From: Halothermothrix sp.
Lineage (GTDB): Bacteria; Bacillota; Halanaerobiia; DY22613
NCBI GenBank assembly: GCA_016841825.1
Contig: JAENYK010000001.1
Coordinates: forward strand, 651,172-715,171
Length of the DNA stretch: 64,000 bases
Direction of reading: 5' to 3'
Below, one piece after another: positions 36,388-45,564 of this stretch (within the stretch, counting starts at the first letter, position 1; each line of letters begins with the position of its first letter). The position numbers were made by a program, and so were the translations under genes. The notes beneath the pieces were generated by a model that worked only from the letters and a program-made list of their open reading frames with translations, was not told where the DNA came from and ran no database searches.

Positions 36388-37569
36388 CTAAATCAAACCC
36401 ATCTCTTTACCCACCTTAGTAAACTTCTCTAACGCAAAGTCTAGATCTGCTTTACTATGAGCAGCTGAGATCATGACTCTAATCCTGGCTTTACCTTTTG
36501 GAACAGTTGGAAAACCGATCTTAGTAGCAAAAATACCTTCATCAAAGAGTCGTTTACTAAACTCAGTAGCAACTTTAGCATCACCGATCATAACCGGAGT
36601 GATTGGTGTATCACTATTGCCACAATTAAATCCAAGTTTCTGCATCTCTTCTTTAAAGTATTTACCATTATCCCACAGACGGGTAACCAGTTCTTCGCTT
36701 TCCATTAATAGATCAACAGCTTTACTAACTGCAGCAGTATCGGGTACTGTCAAAGCAGAACTGAAAAGAAAAGGCCGCGCTTTCTGATTCAAATAATCAA
36801 TTAGCCCTTGACTACCAGCAATAACGCCTCCCATAACTCCTAAAGCTTTGGAGAAAGTACCAACTTCCACATCACACCGACCATGAACCCCAAAGTGGTC
36901 AACAATTCCTCGACCTCCATGACCTAAAACACCTTCACCATGGGCGTCATCAACCATAGTCATGACACCATATTCTTCTGCTAACTCAACAATCTTATCC
37001 AAAAGGGCAATATCCCCATCCATACTGAAAACACCATCTGTAACGATCAATTTATGACAATTCAGATCCTTATCAGCCTCAAGTACGGCACGTAAAGATT
37101 CCATATTATTATGTTCGTAAACTTTTATTTCCGCCCTTGACAAACGACTACCATCAATGATACTGGCGTGATTTAGAGAATCACTATAAATAATATCACC
37201 TTTACCAACTAATGCAGGAATAACGGAAAGGTTAGCCGAAAATCCAGATTGAACTACCATAGTAGCTTCAACCTTTTTAAAACGAGCCAACTTCTCTTCT
37301 AATTCTTTATGCACAGTCATCGTACCTGCAATAGTTCTTACTGCTCCAGGACCAACACCGTATTTATCAATGGCATCCTTCGCAGCTTTCCGAATTTCTG
37401 GATTAGCAGCCAGACCAAGATAATTGTTAGAGCAAAAGTTCAACTTTTTCTCACCATTAATCTCAACCCAGGCCCCTTGAGGACTCTCCAAAGTTTTAAT
37501 ATTTGTAAAAAGTCCTTCTTCTTTAAGCCTTGCGACTTCCTGTGGAATAAACTGCATGTACTCTTTCAT
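36388..37569 (-). CDS. kbl: 2-amino-3-ketobutyrate CoA ligase (glycine C-acetyltransferase)
   Basis: 393 residues from the ATG at 37569 (GGTGAGGTG upstream). [32 protein letters not shown] and PLP-lysine [12 protein letters not shown] mark the alpha-oxoamine synthase family; with threonine dehydrogenase immediately upstream, Kbl is the right member. It cleaves 2-amino-3-ketobutyrate to glycine and acetyl-CoA. Operon tdh-kbl, 24-base gap. Confidence 0.95.
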   Translation of the reverse strand: MKEYMQFIPQEVARLKEEGLFTNIKTLESPQGAWVEINGEKKLNFCSNNYLGLAANPEIRKAAKDAIDKYGVGPGAVRTIAGTMTVHKELEEKLARFKKVEATMVVQSGFSANLSVIPALVGKGDIIYSDSLNHASIIDGSRLSRAEIKVYEHNNMESLRAVLEADKDLNCHKLIVTDGVFSMDGDIALLDKIVELAEEYGVMTMVDDAHGEGVLGHGGRGIVDHFGVHGRCDVEVGTFSKALGVMGGVIAGSQGLIDYLNQKARPFLFSSALTVPDTAAVSKAVDLLMESEELVTRLWDNGKYFKEEMQKLGFNCGNSDTPITPVMIGDAKVATEFSKRLFDEGIFATKIGFPTVPKGKARIRVMISAAHSKADLDFALEKFTKVGKEMGLI

Positions 37570-37593
37570 TACCCTACACCTCACCTTAATTTT

Positions 37594-38637
37594 TTAATCA
37601 ACAGTCAACACAATCTTACCACAATTACCACTTTCCATCAACTTCATCCCCTCTTCCCACTGTTCTAATGGGAAGGTATGGGTTACAATCTTATTAAAAT
37701 CTACCAGCCCAGAATTAATCAAAGCAGCGGCTTTATACCAGGTAGAAAACATTTGACGCCCAGTAACACCATTAACTTTAATAGACTTGAAAATAACATC
37801 ATTATTCAAATCTAACTCAACAGGTTTGTTGAATAAACCAAGCAAAGATAATCTACCACCAGGTGTTAACACTTTCAATCCTTGATTTAAAGCAATAGGA
37901 TTACCTGACATCTCTGCTACTACATCCACTCCATTGCCTTTAGTAACTTCCATAATTGTGCTTACCACATCATCTTTTCTGGCATCCAAAACAACATCTG
38001 CCCCCAATTCTTCCGCTCTTTCCAGACGATAGGGGTTAACATCAGAAACGATTAATTTTCCAACTCCTGCCGCTTTAGCAACCAGAATACCCAGCTGACC
38101 CAGCGGGCCAACCCCTGGCATAAACACAGTTAATCCTGTTATCTGATCAGAAAGAATCGTATCAATAGCATTACCTAAAGGTTCCTGTAATGGAGCCAAT
38201 TCGGGAGACATGGCAGGGTCATTCTTCCAGGCAACTACTTCCGGAACTACAGCATATTCGGCAAAAACCCCATTTTGATGAACACCAAATATAGTCATAT
38301 TCTGACAAACATGCATTCTACCAGTTTTACATTGATAGCAGACTCCACATGGAATATGAGTTTCAGCAGAGATAAAATCTCCTTCTTTAAGTGAGGTGAC
38401 CTGTTCACCTACTTTAACTACATACCCAGCCAGTTCATGTCCCATAATCTGTGGTATTTTTATTGTTTGCTGTGCCCACTCATTCCATTCATAAATGTGA
38501 AAATCCGTTCCACAAATAGCAGTAGCTGCAACTTTGACCAGAACATCTTTAGCTCCAATCTCTGGGATTGGTACTTGAATTAGTTCACCACCATGAGTAG
38601 GTTTTGTTTTTACAACTGCTTTCATCATTTTGGTCAT
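37594..38637 (-). CDS. tdh: L-threonine 3-dehydrogenase
   Basis: 347 residues. Catalytic zinc region AICGTDFHIYEWN and GHELAGYVVKVG, structural zinc CGVCYQCKTGRMHVC and the NAD-binding GVGPLGQLGILVAKAAG match Tdh of the medium-chain dehydrogenases. Oxidises threonine to 2-amino-3-ketobutyrate, which the next gene (kbl) cleaves. ATG preceded by GGAGGTAATTATTT. Confidence 0.95.
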   Translation of the reverse strand: MTKMMKAVVKTKPTHGGELIQVPIPEIGAKDVLVKVAATAICGTDFHIYEWNEWAQQTIKIPQIMGHELAGYVVKVGEQVTSLKEGDFISAETHIPCGVCYQCKTGRMHVCQNMTIFGVHQNGVFAEYAVVPEVVAWKNDPAMSPELAPLQEPLGNAIDTILSDQITGLTVFMPGVGPLGQLGILVAKAAGVGKLIVSDVNPYRLERAEELGADVVLDARKDDVVSTIMEVTKGNGVDVVAEMSGNPIALNQGLKVLTPGGRLSLLGLFNKPVELDLNNDVIFKSIKVNGVTGRQMFSTWYKAAALINSGLVDFNKIVTHTFPLEQWEEGMKLMESGNCGKIVLTVD

Positions 38638-38890
38638 AAATAATTACCTCCCTCTTAATCAACCATCTAAAACCAAGACAAAAACCTAACCATTCCCGTA
38701 AACACTTATTATATATAAATCCTACTCCCTACTATTTAATGCATACGCCATACGTACGTCATTCTACTATATAAAATATTTCTGTACTTTTCGTTTAATT
38801 CCTTTAATATTCGCAATATTTTATTAACCAATCTCTAACTTACATATGATCAAAACTCAGTACTCACAAGTTTCTTTATTCAACCATATA

Positions 38891-38914
38891 AAAACCCGGG
38901 ATTACTCCCGGGTT
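38891..38914 (-). terminator. Terminator of the cDPG-synthetase-like gene
   Basis: AACCCGGG and CCCGGGTT eight-base-pair GC-rich stem flanked by A-rich sequence (T-run on minus strand). Confidence 0.88.
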
Positions 38915-38931
38915 CACTTAATTTGCTAAAA

Positions 38932-40248
38932 TTACAGGTTTAATTTTTCCAGGAAAGTACGAACAGTTGGTTCACCAATTTCTTGAAGTTCATACATAAC
39001 ACGAGTGGCTGGCTTATCAATCTTAACGATTCTTCTTAAGTCAATTGGAGTACCAATGACTACTGCATCACAATCAACAGCATTAATGGTTTTTTCTAAG
39101 TCTTTGACTTGTTTATCGCCATATCCCATAGCTGGAAGAATTACAGACAGATGATTGTATTTTTCGTAAGTTTTAGCGATAGAATCAACAGCATATGGAC
39201 GTGGATCTACCATTTCGGCAGCACCAGCTTTTTGAGCTGCAATATATCCAGCACCATATTCCATCTCACCATGAGTTAAAGTAGGACCATCTTCAATAAC
39301 TAACACACGTTTACCTTCAATTATTGAAGCATCCTCTACAAAGGTTGGAGAAGCGCCATCAATAATAGCAGCATTTGGATTCACAGCCCTTGCATTTGCA
39401 CGAACCAGTTCAATATCTTCCGGATAAGCAGAATCAATCTTGTTAATAATGATTACATCTGCCATACGCAGGTTAGTTTCACCTGGATGGTATCTTAATT
39501 CATGACCTGGGCGATGTGGGTCAACCAGGGTGAAAAGAAGGTCGGTTTTATAGAATGAGAAGTCGTTGTTACCACCATCCCACAGAATTACATCAGCCTC
39601 TTTTTCAGCTTCACGAATGATTTTCTCGTAATCAACACCAGCGTACACTACTACGCCATTAGCAATATGTGGTTCATACTCTTCGCGCTCTTCAATAGTA
39701 CACTCATACTTATCCAGATCTTCAAAAGTTTCAAAACGCTGACAAGTTTGAGCAACTAGATCACCATAAGGCATTGGATGACGGATAGCAACAACTTTCT
39801 TACCCATATCTTGCAATTCTTTAATAACCTTACGAGTAGTTTGAGATTTACCAACACCGGTACGAACAGCACAAACACCGATAACTGGAACTTTTGCTTC
39901 AATCATAGTATTATTGGGACCTAAAAGTCTAAAATCAGCGCCTACTGCATGAACGATAGAAGCTTTGTGCATAACAACTTCATGTGGAACATCACTATAA
40001 GCAAATACTACCTGATCAACATCATGCTTCTTAATCAATTCAACCAATTCGGATTCATCATGAATTGGGATACCTTCTGGATATAGTTCACCAGCTAATT
40101 CTGCCGGGTACTTTCTACCATCGATATCAGGAATCTGAGTTGCGGTGAAGGCTACTACTTCGTAAGCATCATTGTTTCTGAAGTAGGTGTTGAAGTTGTG
40201 GAAGTCACGACCAGCGGCTCCCATGATAATAACTTTTTGCTTTTTCAT
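38932..40248 (-). CDS. Cyclic 2,3-diphosphoglycerate synthetase-like P-loop protein
   Basis: 438 residues. An N-terminal Rossmann-like part (VIIMGAAGRDFHNFNTYFRN, residues 5-24) is joined to a P-loop part with VCAVRTGVGKSQTTRKV (about 155), RHPMPYGDL and DVILWDGGNNDFSFY. This is the COG2403 family that includes the archaeal cyclic 2,3-diphosphoglycerate synthetase, which makes the thermoprotectant cDPG from 2,3-DPG using ATP. In bacteria the family's role is unproven. GGAGGAAAAGAGTC upstream; own terminator; monocistronic. Confidence 0.85.
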   Translation of the reverse strand: MKKQKVIIMGAAGRDFHNFNTYFRNNDAYEVVAFTATQIPDIDGRKYPAELAGELYPEGIPIHDESELVELIKKHDVDQVVFAYSDVPHEVVMHKASIVHAVGADFRLLGPNNTMIEAKVPVIGVCAVRTGVGKSQTTRKVIKELQDMGKKVVAIRHPMPYGDLVAQTCQRFETFEDLDKYECTIEEREEYEPHIANGVVVYAGVDYEKIIREAEKEADVILWDGGNNDFSFYKTDLLFTLVDPHRPGHELRYHPGETNLRMADVIIINKIDSAYPEDIELVRANARAVNPNAAIIDGASPTFVEDASIIEGKRVLVIEDGPTLTHGEMEYGAGYIAAQKAGAAEMVDPRPYAVDSIAKTYEKYNHLSVILPAMGYGDKQVKDLEKTINAVDCDAVVIGTPIDLRRIVKIDKPATRVMYELQEIGEPTVRTFLEKLNL

Positions 40249-40317
40249 GACTCTTTTCCTCCTTTAATGTTTAACTTATTATTTAATAAAGATTTAAATA
40301 TTTATTTTACTAAATAT

Positions 40318-41301
40318 TTAACTCAAAATGAGTGAAATCACAGTGCCACATTCAGGACAGCACTCTCCATTTAGATCTACTTCAACAAACCAATCTCGTT
40401 TTACTACTGGATAATGACATTCAGAACAATAAGTCGTTCTATCGGCATCTGCCACATTACCAAGGTATACGTAATGCAAATATTCTTCAGCTATCTCCTT
40501 AGCCATTAACATACTTTCAACAGTAGTGGGCGACAAATCCATCTGATAATTTGGAAAATACCGATTTAAATGTAATGGTATATCAGGATTCAACTCTGCT
40601 AACCAGTAAGCTAACTCCTGGAGTTCGTCAGGGTCATCATTCAGACCAGGAATTAAAAGAGTCGTAACTTCCAAATGACATGCCTTAGAGACAACTTTCG
40701 CAGTCTCCTTTACATAATTAAAATAATCCTTACCACCACAGACTTCATCGTAAAATTTCTCAGTAAAAGCTTTAATATCAAGATTGACTCCATCAATATA
40801 ACTTAACAATTCTTCGAGAGGTTTTCGGTGAATCAATCCGTTAGTCACCAGCACATTTTTTAATCCTGCTTCCTTCACCTTTTTACTGGTATCTAAAATA
40901 TATTCATACCAGATCAAGGGTTCAGAATATGTATAAGCTATCCCAATAGTATCATTATGTAAAGCCTCATTAACCAATTCTCTCCCACTTCTTCTCCTTG
41001 TAGGAGCTTGAATATGAGCAATATGCCAGTTCTGACAAAACTTACATCGAAGATTACATCCAATAGTTCCAATAGAAAGAATCGTACTACCTGGACAAAA
41101 ATGATATAGAGGCTTTTTCTCGATAGGATCTATCGCGCTGGAAGAAACCTCTGCATAAATCGTAGAATATAATTCTCCTGCATGATTTTCCTTTGCTCGA
41201 CAAAATCCCCTATTTCCAGGTTTTATGACACATTCCCTTGGACATAGAGTACATCTGACCAGATTATCTTCCAACTTTTCAAAATATAAAGCTCGATACA
41301 C
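40318..41301 (-). CDS. amrS: AmmeMemoRadiSam system radical SAM enzyme
   Basis: 327 residues. CTLCPRECVIKPGNRGFC near the start, the radical-SAM motif GCNLRCKFCQNWHIAH (C-x3-C-x2-C, about residues 80-95), GIAYTYSEPLIWYEY and a C-terminal zinc pair (CSECHYP, CCPECG) are the AmrS pattern. Its partners AmrA/AmrB are encoded just upstream as one fused gene. Reaction unknown. GTG start after AAAGGTGG. Confidence 0.93.
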   Translation of the reverse strand: MYRALYFEKLEDNLVRCTLCPRECVIKPGNRGFCRAKENHAGELYSTIYAEVSSSAIDPIEKKPLYHFCPGSTILSIGTIGCNLRCKFCQNWHIAHIQAPTRRRSGRELVNEALHNDTIGIAYTYSEPLIWYEYILDTSKKVKEAGLKNVLVTNGLIHRKPLEELLSYIDGVNLDIKAFTEKFYDEVCGGKDYFNYVKETAKVVSKACHLEVTTLLIPGLNDDPDELQELAYWLAELNPDIPLHLNRYFPNYQMDLSPTTVESMLMAKEIAEEYLHYVYLGNVADADRTTYCSECHYPVVKRDWFVEVDLNGECCPECGTVISLILS

Positions 41302-41467
41302 GGGAAAACGACCACCTTTTTACAATTTAAAATCGCATCCCCCTTATTTTTTCCACATTTACTATTAATAATTCAGCATAAATCGGCAAACTCCTGCCTC
41401 AAAAGCAAAAAAATATTCAGTACTGCATAATTAATTACAAATGAATATTTATACAGTGGTCTATGTT

Positions 41468-42055
41468 CTATAACAATTTCTTCGCAGTAAGATACTTTGA
41501 CACCGTTGTCTCCTGTAATTCTGGAAAGCACTCTGCAAAATTTGACACAAAGTACTCAAATTTTTCCAGACTTCCGTTTTTCAATTCAACCTCCACTCTA
41601 TTCTCGCAAACCAGACCTTCCTGATACTTAACCTTATCCAAAACTATCTCCAAATATAGTTCCTGTTCTTTTAAAATAAAAATTTTACGTTTTGTATCAA
41701 TCTTCAGCACAGGATCTATCTGATTATCTCCAATTATATCTTCAATCTGACGATAATTCTCCAACCGCTGAATCCAATTAGTCCCATCTTTCTCTCTTAA
41801 AGTCAGTCTTATCTCTTCTTCAATAAATTGCCGTTCATAAGACGTTTTAGCCTTATAACATCCAACCCATTTCTCTCCTTCCTCTCTGATCCTGATAATG
41901 GATTCAGATTTCGCTAATTGCCCATCAACAGTATCAAAATAAATTGCCGGTAAATCTATTTCACCCTGATACTTTAAATCCCGATATATATATATCAACT
42001 TTTTCTCAATAGCCTCCAAATTTCCGTTAACCAAATATTTAACCTCAGTCTCCAT
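41468..42055 (-). CDS. CYTH-domain protein
   Basis: 195 residues from the ATG at 42055 (GAGGAGAGATTATA upstream). The signature ExExK appears as METEVKYLV, followed by SIIRIREEGEKW and an acidic/basic beta-tunnel pattern (FILKEQELYLEIVLDKVKYQ, NRVEVELKNG). CYTH proteins hydrolyse inorganic triphosphate or thiamine triphosphate, or are class IV adenylate cyclases. It is inserted between the two AmmeMemoRadiSam genes on the same strand. Confidence 0.88.
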   Translation of the reverse strand: METEVKYLVNGNLEAIEKKLIYIYRDLKYQGEIDLPAIYFDTVDGQLAKSESIIRIREEGEKWVGCYKAKTSYERQFIEEEIRLTLREKDGTNWIQRLENYRQIEDIIGDNQIDPVLKIDTKRKIFILKEQELYLEIVLDKVKYQEGLVCENRVEVELKNGSLEKFEYFVSNFAECFPELQETTVSKYLTAKKLL

Positions 42056-42233
42056 TATAATCTCTCCTCGATTTCTACAAGACAGTATCCCTAATCCACA
42101 GATCATCTACAGATTTTCTGACTAAAAACCTCCCAAAAAATATCAGATCAAAATAAATTTTGAGATTTTCAATATTTTCTTATAATATTATTAAGCAATT
42201 AAGAACTATCTATAAAATGCACGATAGCCCCAT

Positions 42234-43631
42234 TTAATGATACCTCTTTACCTCAAATCTAAATAATTGAATATTTTCTTCCCCTATAATGCCCGCTTTT
42301 CTTTTAGCTATCTCTACCTGCTCTTCAGCAGTATTTATTCCCTCCAGATCCGGGAGTAATAGCCCGCTCTTATAACCCTGTCGAACAATAACCCCATAGC
42401 AGATTGGATCTAAATCTTTTAACCCGGTTATAGGCTCTGGTTCCCCCAAAACATCTACAGAGATTGTCAAATCTTCCAATTCATCCTTTTCAATAGGGAA
42501 GAATCTCGGGTCTTCTGAAGAAGCACTAATAGCATTTTGAACAACTTCTTCAGCAACATTTTTTCTCGTTGCAGCAGTTGTGCCTATACACCCCCGCAAT
42601 TGACCATGTTTTTTGATCGACACAAATACGCCTGCCCGTTGTTCCATTTCAGAAGATAGATCAACAGGAAACTTTATTTTTTCCCCGTTGACATAATTAA
42701 TGATAGCTTCCCGGGCCAACCGTACCAATGGATGTTCTTGCTTCTGAATACCTTTTATCTTTTCAGCTCTTTTTTCATAGATAGAATCAATTTTAGAGGG
42801 AATTTTTTCTCCAGTTGGTTTAAACGCGGTCACACAATACCCTACCCCAAAAGGGCCTTCATAAGAGATTACTTCACTCTCTACTGCTAATCCATCTAAA
42901 GCACCCAACATCATAATAACCGGCCTATAACCGCATTCACCAGCTTTTTCAATTAATTTACTATCAACTTCAAAAAGAGAATCAATATCATAATTATTCA
43001 AACTCTTAATCAAAAAATGATCGAATTCCTTTCCATGAGGATTATAACCCGCGGGTGCCTGTGGAGTCAAACGATGAGAAAGATCTCCACTGGCGACTAT
43101 TGCTATTTTTTTACCTAACTTATTACTCACTTTGGCCAGCATAGCCCCAAACCTGTATAGATCCTCATATGGCAGCATACCTATAGTAATTGGAACCAGA
43201 GGTGCTGTTAAACCCATTTCCCGAAAATAATACAAAGGAACCAAAATTCCGTGATCCAGATTACCGTCAATATGATATTGTTTCCATTCCCGCTTACCCA
43301 TTAAAGCCACCATGACATCTAGTTTACTCGCTTCAGTTTCAATTTCCGAGATAAAATCCATATCCAGCTCTTCCTCAAAACTCACCTGTGATGCACCAAA
43401 TTGACCAAAGTCCCCATGTAAAACAGGTTTATGTAAAATCGCAATTGCATCAGAAAAAACTGGCCCATGAGGACTAATCATGACCAACACATCAGGTTTC
43501 TGATTAAACAAATAACTTGCTAATTTAACCATGGCCTGATCTGTTAAGGATATACTATCTCGATCTTTATGTCCAATTTCAGGAATCAATAACGGTGGAT
43601 GGGGAGTAAGTCCTGCAAACACAACACTCAT
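42234..43631 (-). CDS. amrBA: Fused AmmeMemoRadiSam proteins B (Memo) and A (AMMECR1)
   Basis: About 465 residues. Residues about 1-265 are Memo/dioxygenase-like ([33 protein letters not shown]); about 290-465 are AMMECR1 ([17 protein letters not shown], the invariant [25 protein letters not shown]). In most genomes these are separate genes or this same fusion; with the radical SAM partner nearby they form the AmmeMemoRadiSam set. The ATG at 43631 has AAGGAGG eight bases upstream. Confidence 0.93.
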   Translation of the reverse strand: MSVVFAGLTPHPPLLIPEIGHKDRDSISLTDQAMVKLASYLFNQKPDVLVMISPHGPVFSDAIAILHKPVLHGDFGQFGASQVSFEEELDMDFISEIETEASKLDVMVALMGKREWKQYHIDGNLDHGILVPLYYFREMGLTAPLVPITIGMLPYEDLYRFGAMLAKVSNKLGKKIAIVASGDLSHRLTPQAPAGYNPHGKEFDHFLIKSLNNYDIDSLFEVDSKLIEKAGECGYRPVIMMLGALDGLAVESEVISYEGPFGVGYCVTAFKPTGEKIPSKIDSIYEKRAEKIKGIQKQEHPLVRLAREAIINYVNGEKIKFPVDLSSEMEQRAGVFVSIKKHGQLRGCIGTTAATRKNVAEEVVQNAISASSEDPRFFPIEKDELEDLTISVDVLGEPEPITGLKDLDPICYGVIVRQGYKSGLLLPDLEGINTAEEQVEIAKRKAGIIGEENIQLFRFEVKRYH

Positions 43632-43639
43632 CAAATCAA

Positions 43640-44185
43640 CCTCCTTAGTAACTTATAAGGGCTATAATTATATTATGTACTTTTATAAATAAATATCCAA
43701 ATTTTATAGCCCATTTAAATTTCTTTATCTATTAAAAATAAAAATATTTCCAGTCACAGATTGAGTCAAAAAATATTATTCTATACGATAAATCACTATC
43801 AAAAGTCACCCTGCGAATAGTAACCAACTTAAATTTTGTAGTACAACTAATGCTAAATGACCTCTTTGCTTATCATTCACCATTTTCAACAAAAAATCCT
43901 TTTAACTGGAGAGAAAAAGACATGTTTTACATATTTATTTTCTAAGAAAAAAGTAATTTGATTCGCTGGAAATGCTAAACCAAATAATGAAGGAGATAAA
44001 ATACGGAAATTTGCATATGGCATATTTCCATAAAATAAATATAGAATCTGCCATCTCACTGATCGATGCAGGATACAACAATTAGTAAATAATTGTTTAA
44101 TCAATAGAAAAGTGAAAGGAAAAATTGAGGGTCAAGAATCCTCTGTTTTGTCATAGCCGAATTTGACATTGTATTTTAAAAAATC
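43640..44185. other. Intergenic region
   Basis: About 550 AT-rich bases between the amrBA start and the 5S terminator. It holds open frames but none with codon bias, ribosome site or recognisable product. No RNA or repeat seen. Confidence 0.5.
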
Positions 44186-44191
44186 TTAAAA

Positions 44192-44240
44192 AAGGATTGC
44201 CCGCCAATGGTTTGGTAAAACCATTTTGAGACAATCCTTT
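44192..44240 (-). terminator. Terminator of the tRNA-5S operon
   Basis: AAAGGATTG and CAATCCTTT stem with an inner AATGGTTT/AAACCATT hairpin, followed by TTTTTT on the minus strand. Confidence 0.9.
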
Positions 44241-44248
44241 AAAATAGT

Positions 44249-44381
44249 TCCCGCAATGACCTACTCTCCCAGAGGGTTACCAATAATGGTTCCCTCATCA
44301 TATAGTACCATCAGCGCTGGAGGACTTAACTACTGTGTTCGGTATGGGAACAGGTGTAACTCCTCCGCTATTATCACGGGA
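44249..44381 (-). rRNA. rrf: 5S ribosomal RNA
   Basis: The minus strand has the 5S-specific core (GTTCCCATACCGAACACAG, GTTAAGTCCTCCAGCGC, GGGAGAGTAGG) and complementary ends TTCCCGTGA/TGCGGGAA. It follows tRNA-Asp and has no 23S or 16S nearby, so it is a lone 5S at the end of a tRNA operon. Ends approximate. Confidence 0.93.
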
Positions 44382-44396
44382 AATTTATTTACTTTA

Positions 44397-44472
44397 TGGC
44401 GGAGTCGACGGGAATTGAACCCGCGATCTTCGGCGTGACAGGCCGACATGTTAACCGCTACACCACGACTCC
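44397..44472 (-). tRNA. tRNA-Asp (GTC)
   Basis: 76 nt with encoded CCA; acceptor GGAGTCG/CGACTCC, anticodon loop CTGTCAC, T-loop GGTTCAATTCC. Confidence 0.97.
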
Positions 44473-44539
44473 GTATTCAGATGTCAGAGGTTGGAGATCA
44501 AAAATCATAAAACCTTCAATACCTCTTTTACTAATAAAC

Positions 44540-44615
44540 TGGTGGGCGCAATAGGACTTGAACCTATGACCTCCTGCTTGTAAGGCAGATGCTCTCCCAA
44601 CTGAGCTATGCGCCC
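44540..44615 (-). tRNA. tRNA-Val (TAC)
   Basis: 76 nt with CCA; acceptor GGGCGCA/TGCGCCC, anticodon loop CTTACAA, T-loop GGTTCAAGTCC. Confidence 0.97.
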
Positions 44616-44621
44616 TTTTTA

Positions 44622-44702
<81 letters not shown>

Positions 44703-44767
44703 TTATTACGATCACGACAGATTCTTTTGACTACTGCACTACAGACTAGGAATCGCCTGCAAGAACT

Positions 44768-44796
44768 ATTATCTAATATTATCACCAATTTGTCAA
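44768..44796 (-). promoter_or_regulatory. Element-borne outward promoter driving tRNA-Arg-Val-Asp-5S
   Basis: TTGACA (44791-44796), 17-base spacer, GATAAT (44768-44773) on the minus strand, about 70 bases ahead of tRNA-Arg and inside the element, to the right of attL. Confidence 0.75.
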
Positions 44797-44901
44797 GCTG
44801 TTTTTCTTACAAATCTAATTAATCTTTTGTCTCAAACAATTGATTACTATACAACAAAAAAGGAGATTAGATTTACTGATAGTTAATCTAATTATTTTTA
44901 G

Positions 44902-45564
44902 TTAGATTTGTTTAGATAAAAAGTGACAATCTGTATTAATATCCAAAATATCAATAAATTCATGTATTTTTATTGCTTCAAGTAACCCTACTTTAAATGT
45001 TACATTGCTTGAGAAATTAATATCGCAATGAAATAACGGATGTTTTTTGCCATTTTCATGTTCACTATCATAATCGTACCTTAAATAACCACATTCGAAA
45101 ACCATTAATTTTTTAATCAATAGCCATATAGTATTAATCTCATCTGTCCCTCCATACGATATTATAGTTTCTGACAATTCAACAAAAACACCATCAATGG
45201 AATCACCATCAAAAATTTTTTGATTTACAAGTGCCAGCATCAAAGAAATCATTTTACTATCTAACTCAATTCCAGTTTGTGGATCATAAATCCTGGCAAT
45301 CAAATTATCCTCACTATTTTCTTCAATAGTAAAAGGGAAATTAAATGAGAACATTTTTTTTTCAGTGAAAAAAAATAATCTACTCATCTTATCAACCTTT
45401 AATATGAGATCACCTTTTGCGTTTTCCTCATTTATTACATTTCCAAGTAATAATATTTTAATAGATTCTAAAAGTAAAACTAATACATCTTCTTTTTCCC
45501 TTATCGGTTTACTGAACTGCTCAAATAAATAATCCCCTACTTTAAGAATATAATTTTTACTCAT
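44902..45564 (-). CDS. Unknown protein partnered with an SF1 helicase
   Basis: 220 residues, start overlapping the helicase stop by eight bases, so coupled to it. Opens MSKNYILKVGDYLFEQFSKP, contains LILKVDKMSRLFFFTEKKMF and IWLLIKKLMVFECGYLRYDY. No membrane span, signal peptide or motif I recognise. The consistent overlap suggests a two-component module with the helicase. It is AT-rich like the rest of the element. Confidence 0.65.
   Translation of the reverse strand: MSKNYILKVGDYLFEQFSKPIREKEDVLVLLLESIKILLLGNVINEENAKGDLILKVDKMSRLFFFTEKKMFSFNFPFTIEENSEDNLIARIYDPQTGIELDSKMISLMLALVNQKIFDGDSIDGVFVELSETIISYGGTDEINTIWLLIKKLMVFECGYLRYDYDSEHENGKKHPLFHCDINFSSNVTFKVGLLEAIKIHEFIDILDINTDCHFLSKQI

Noticed and set aside
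43886..44104. 72-codon open frame in the gap before the 5S gene
   Set aside because: No ribosome site, no recognisable motif, poor codon pattern in AT-rich sequence.
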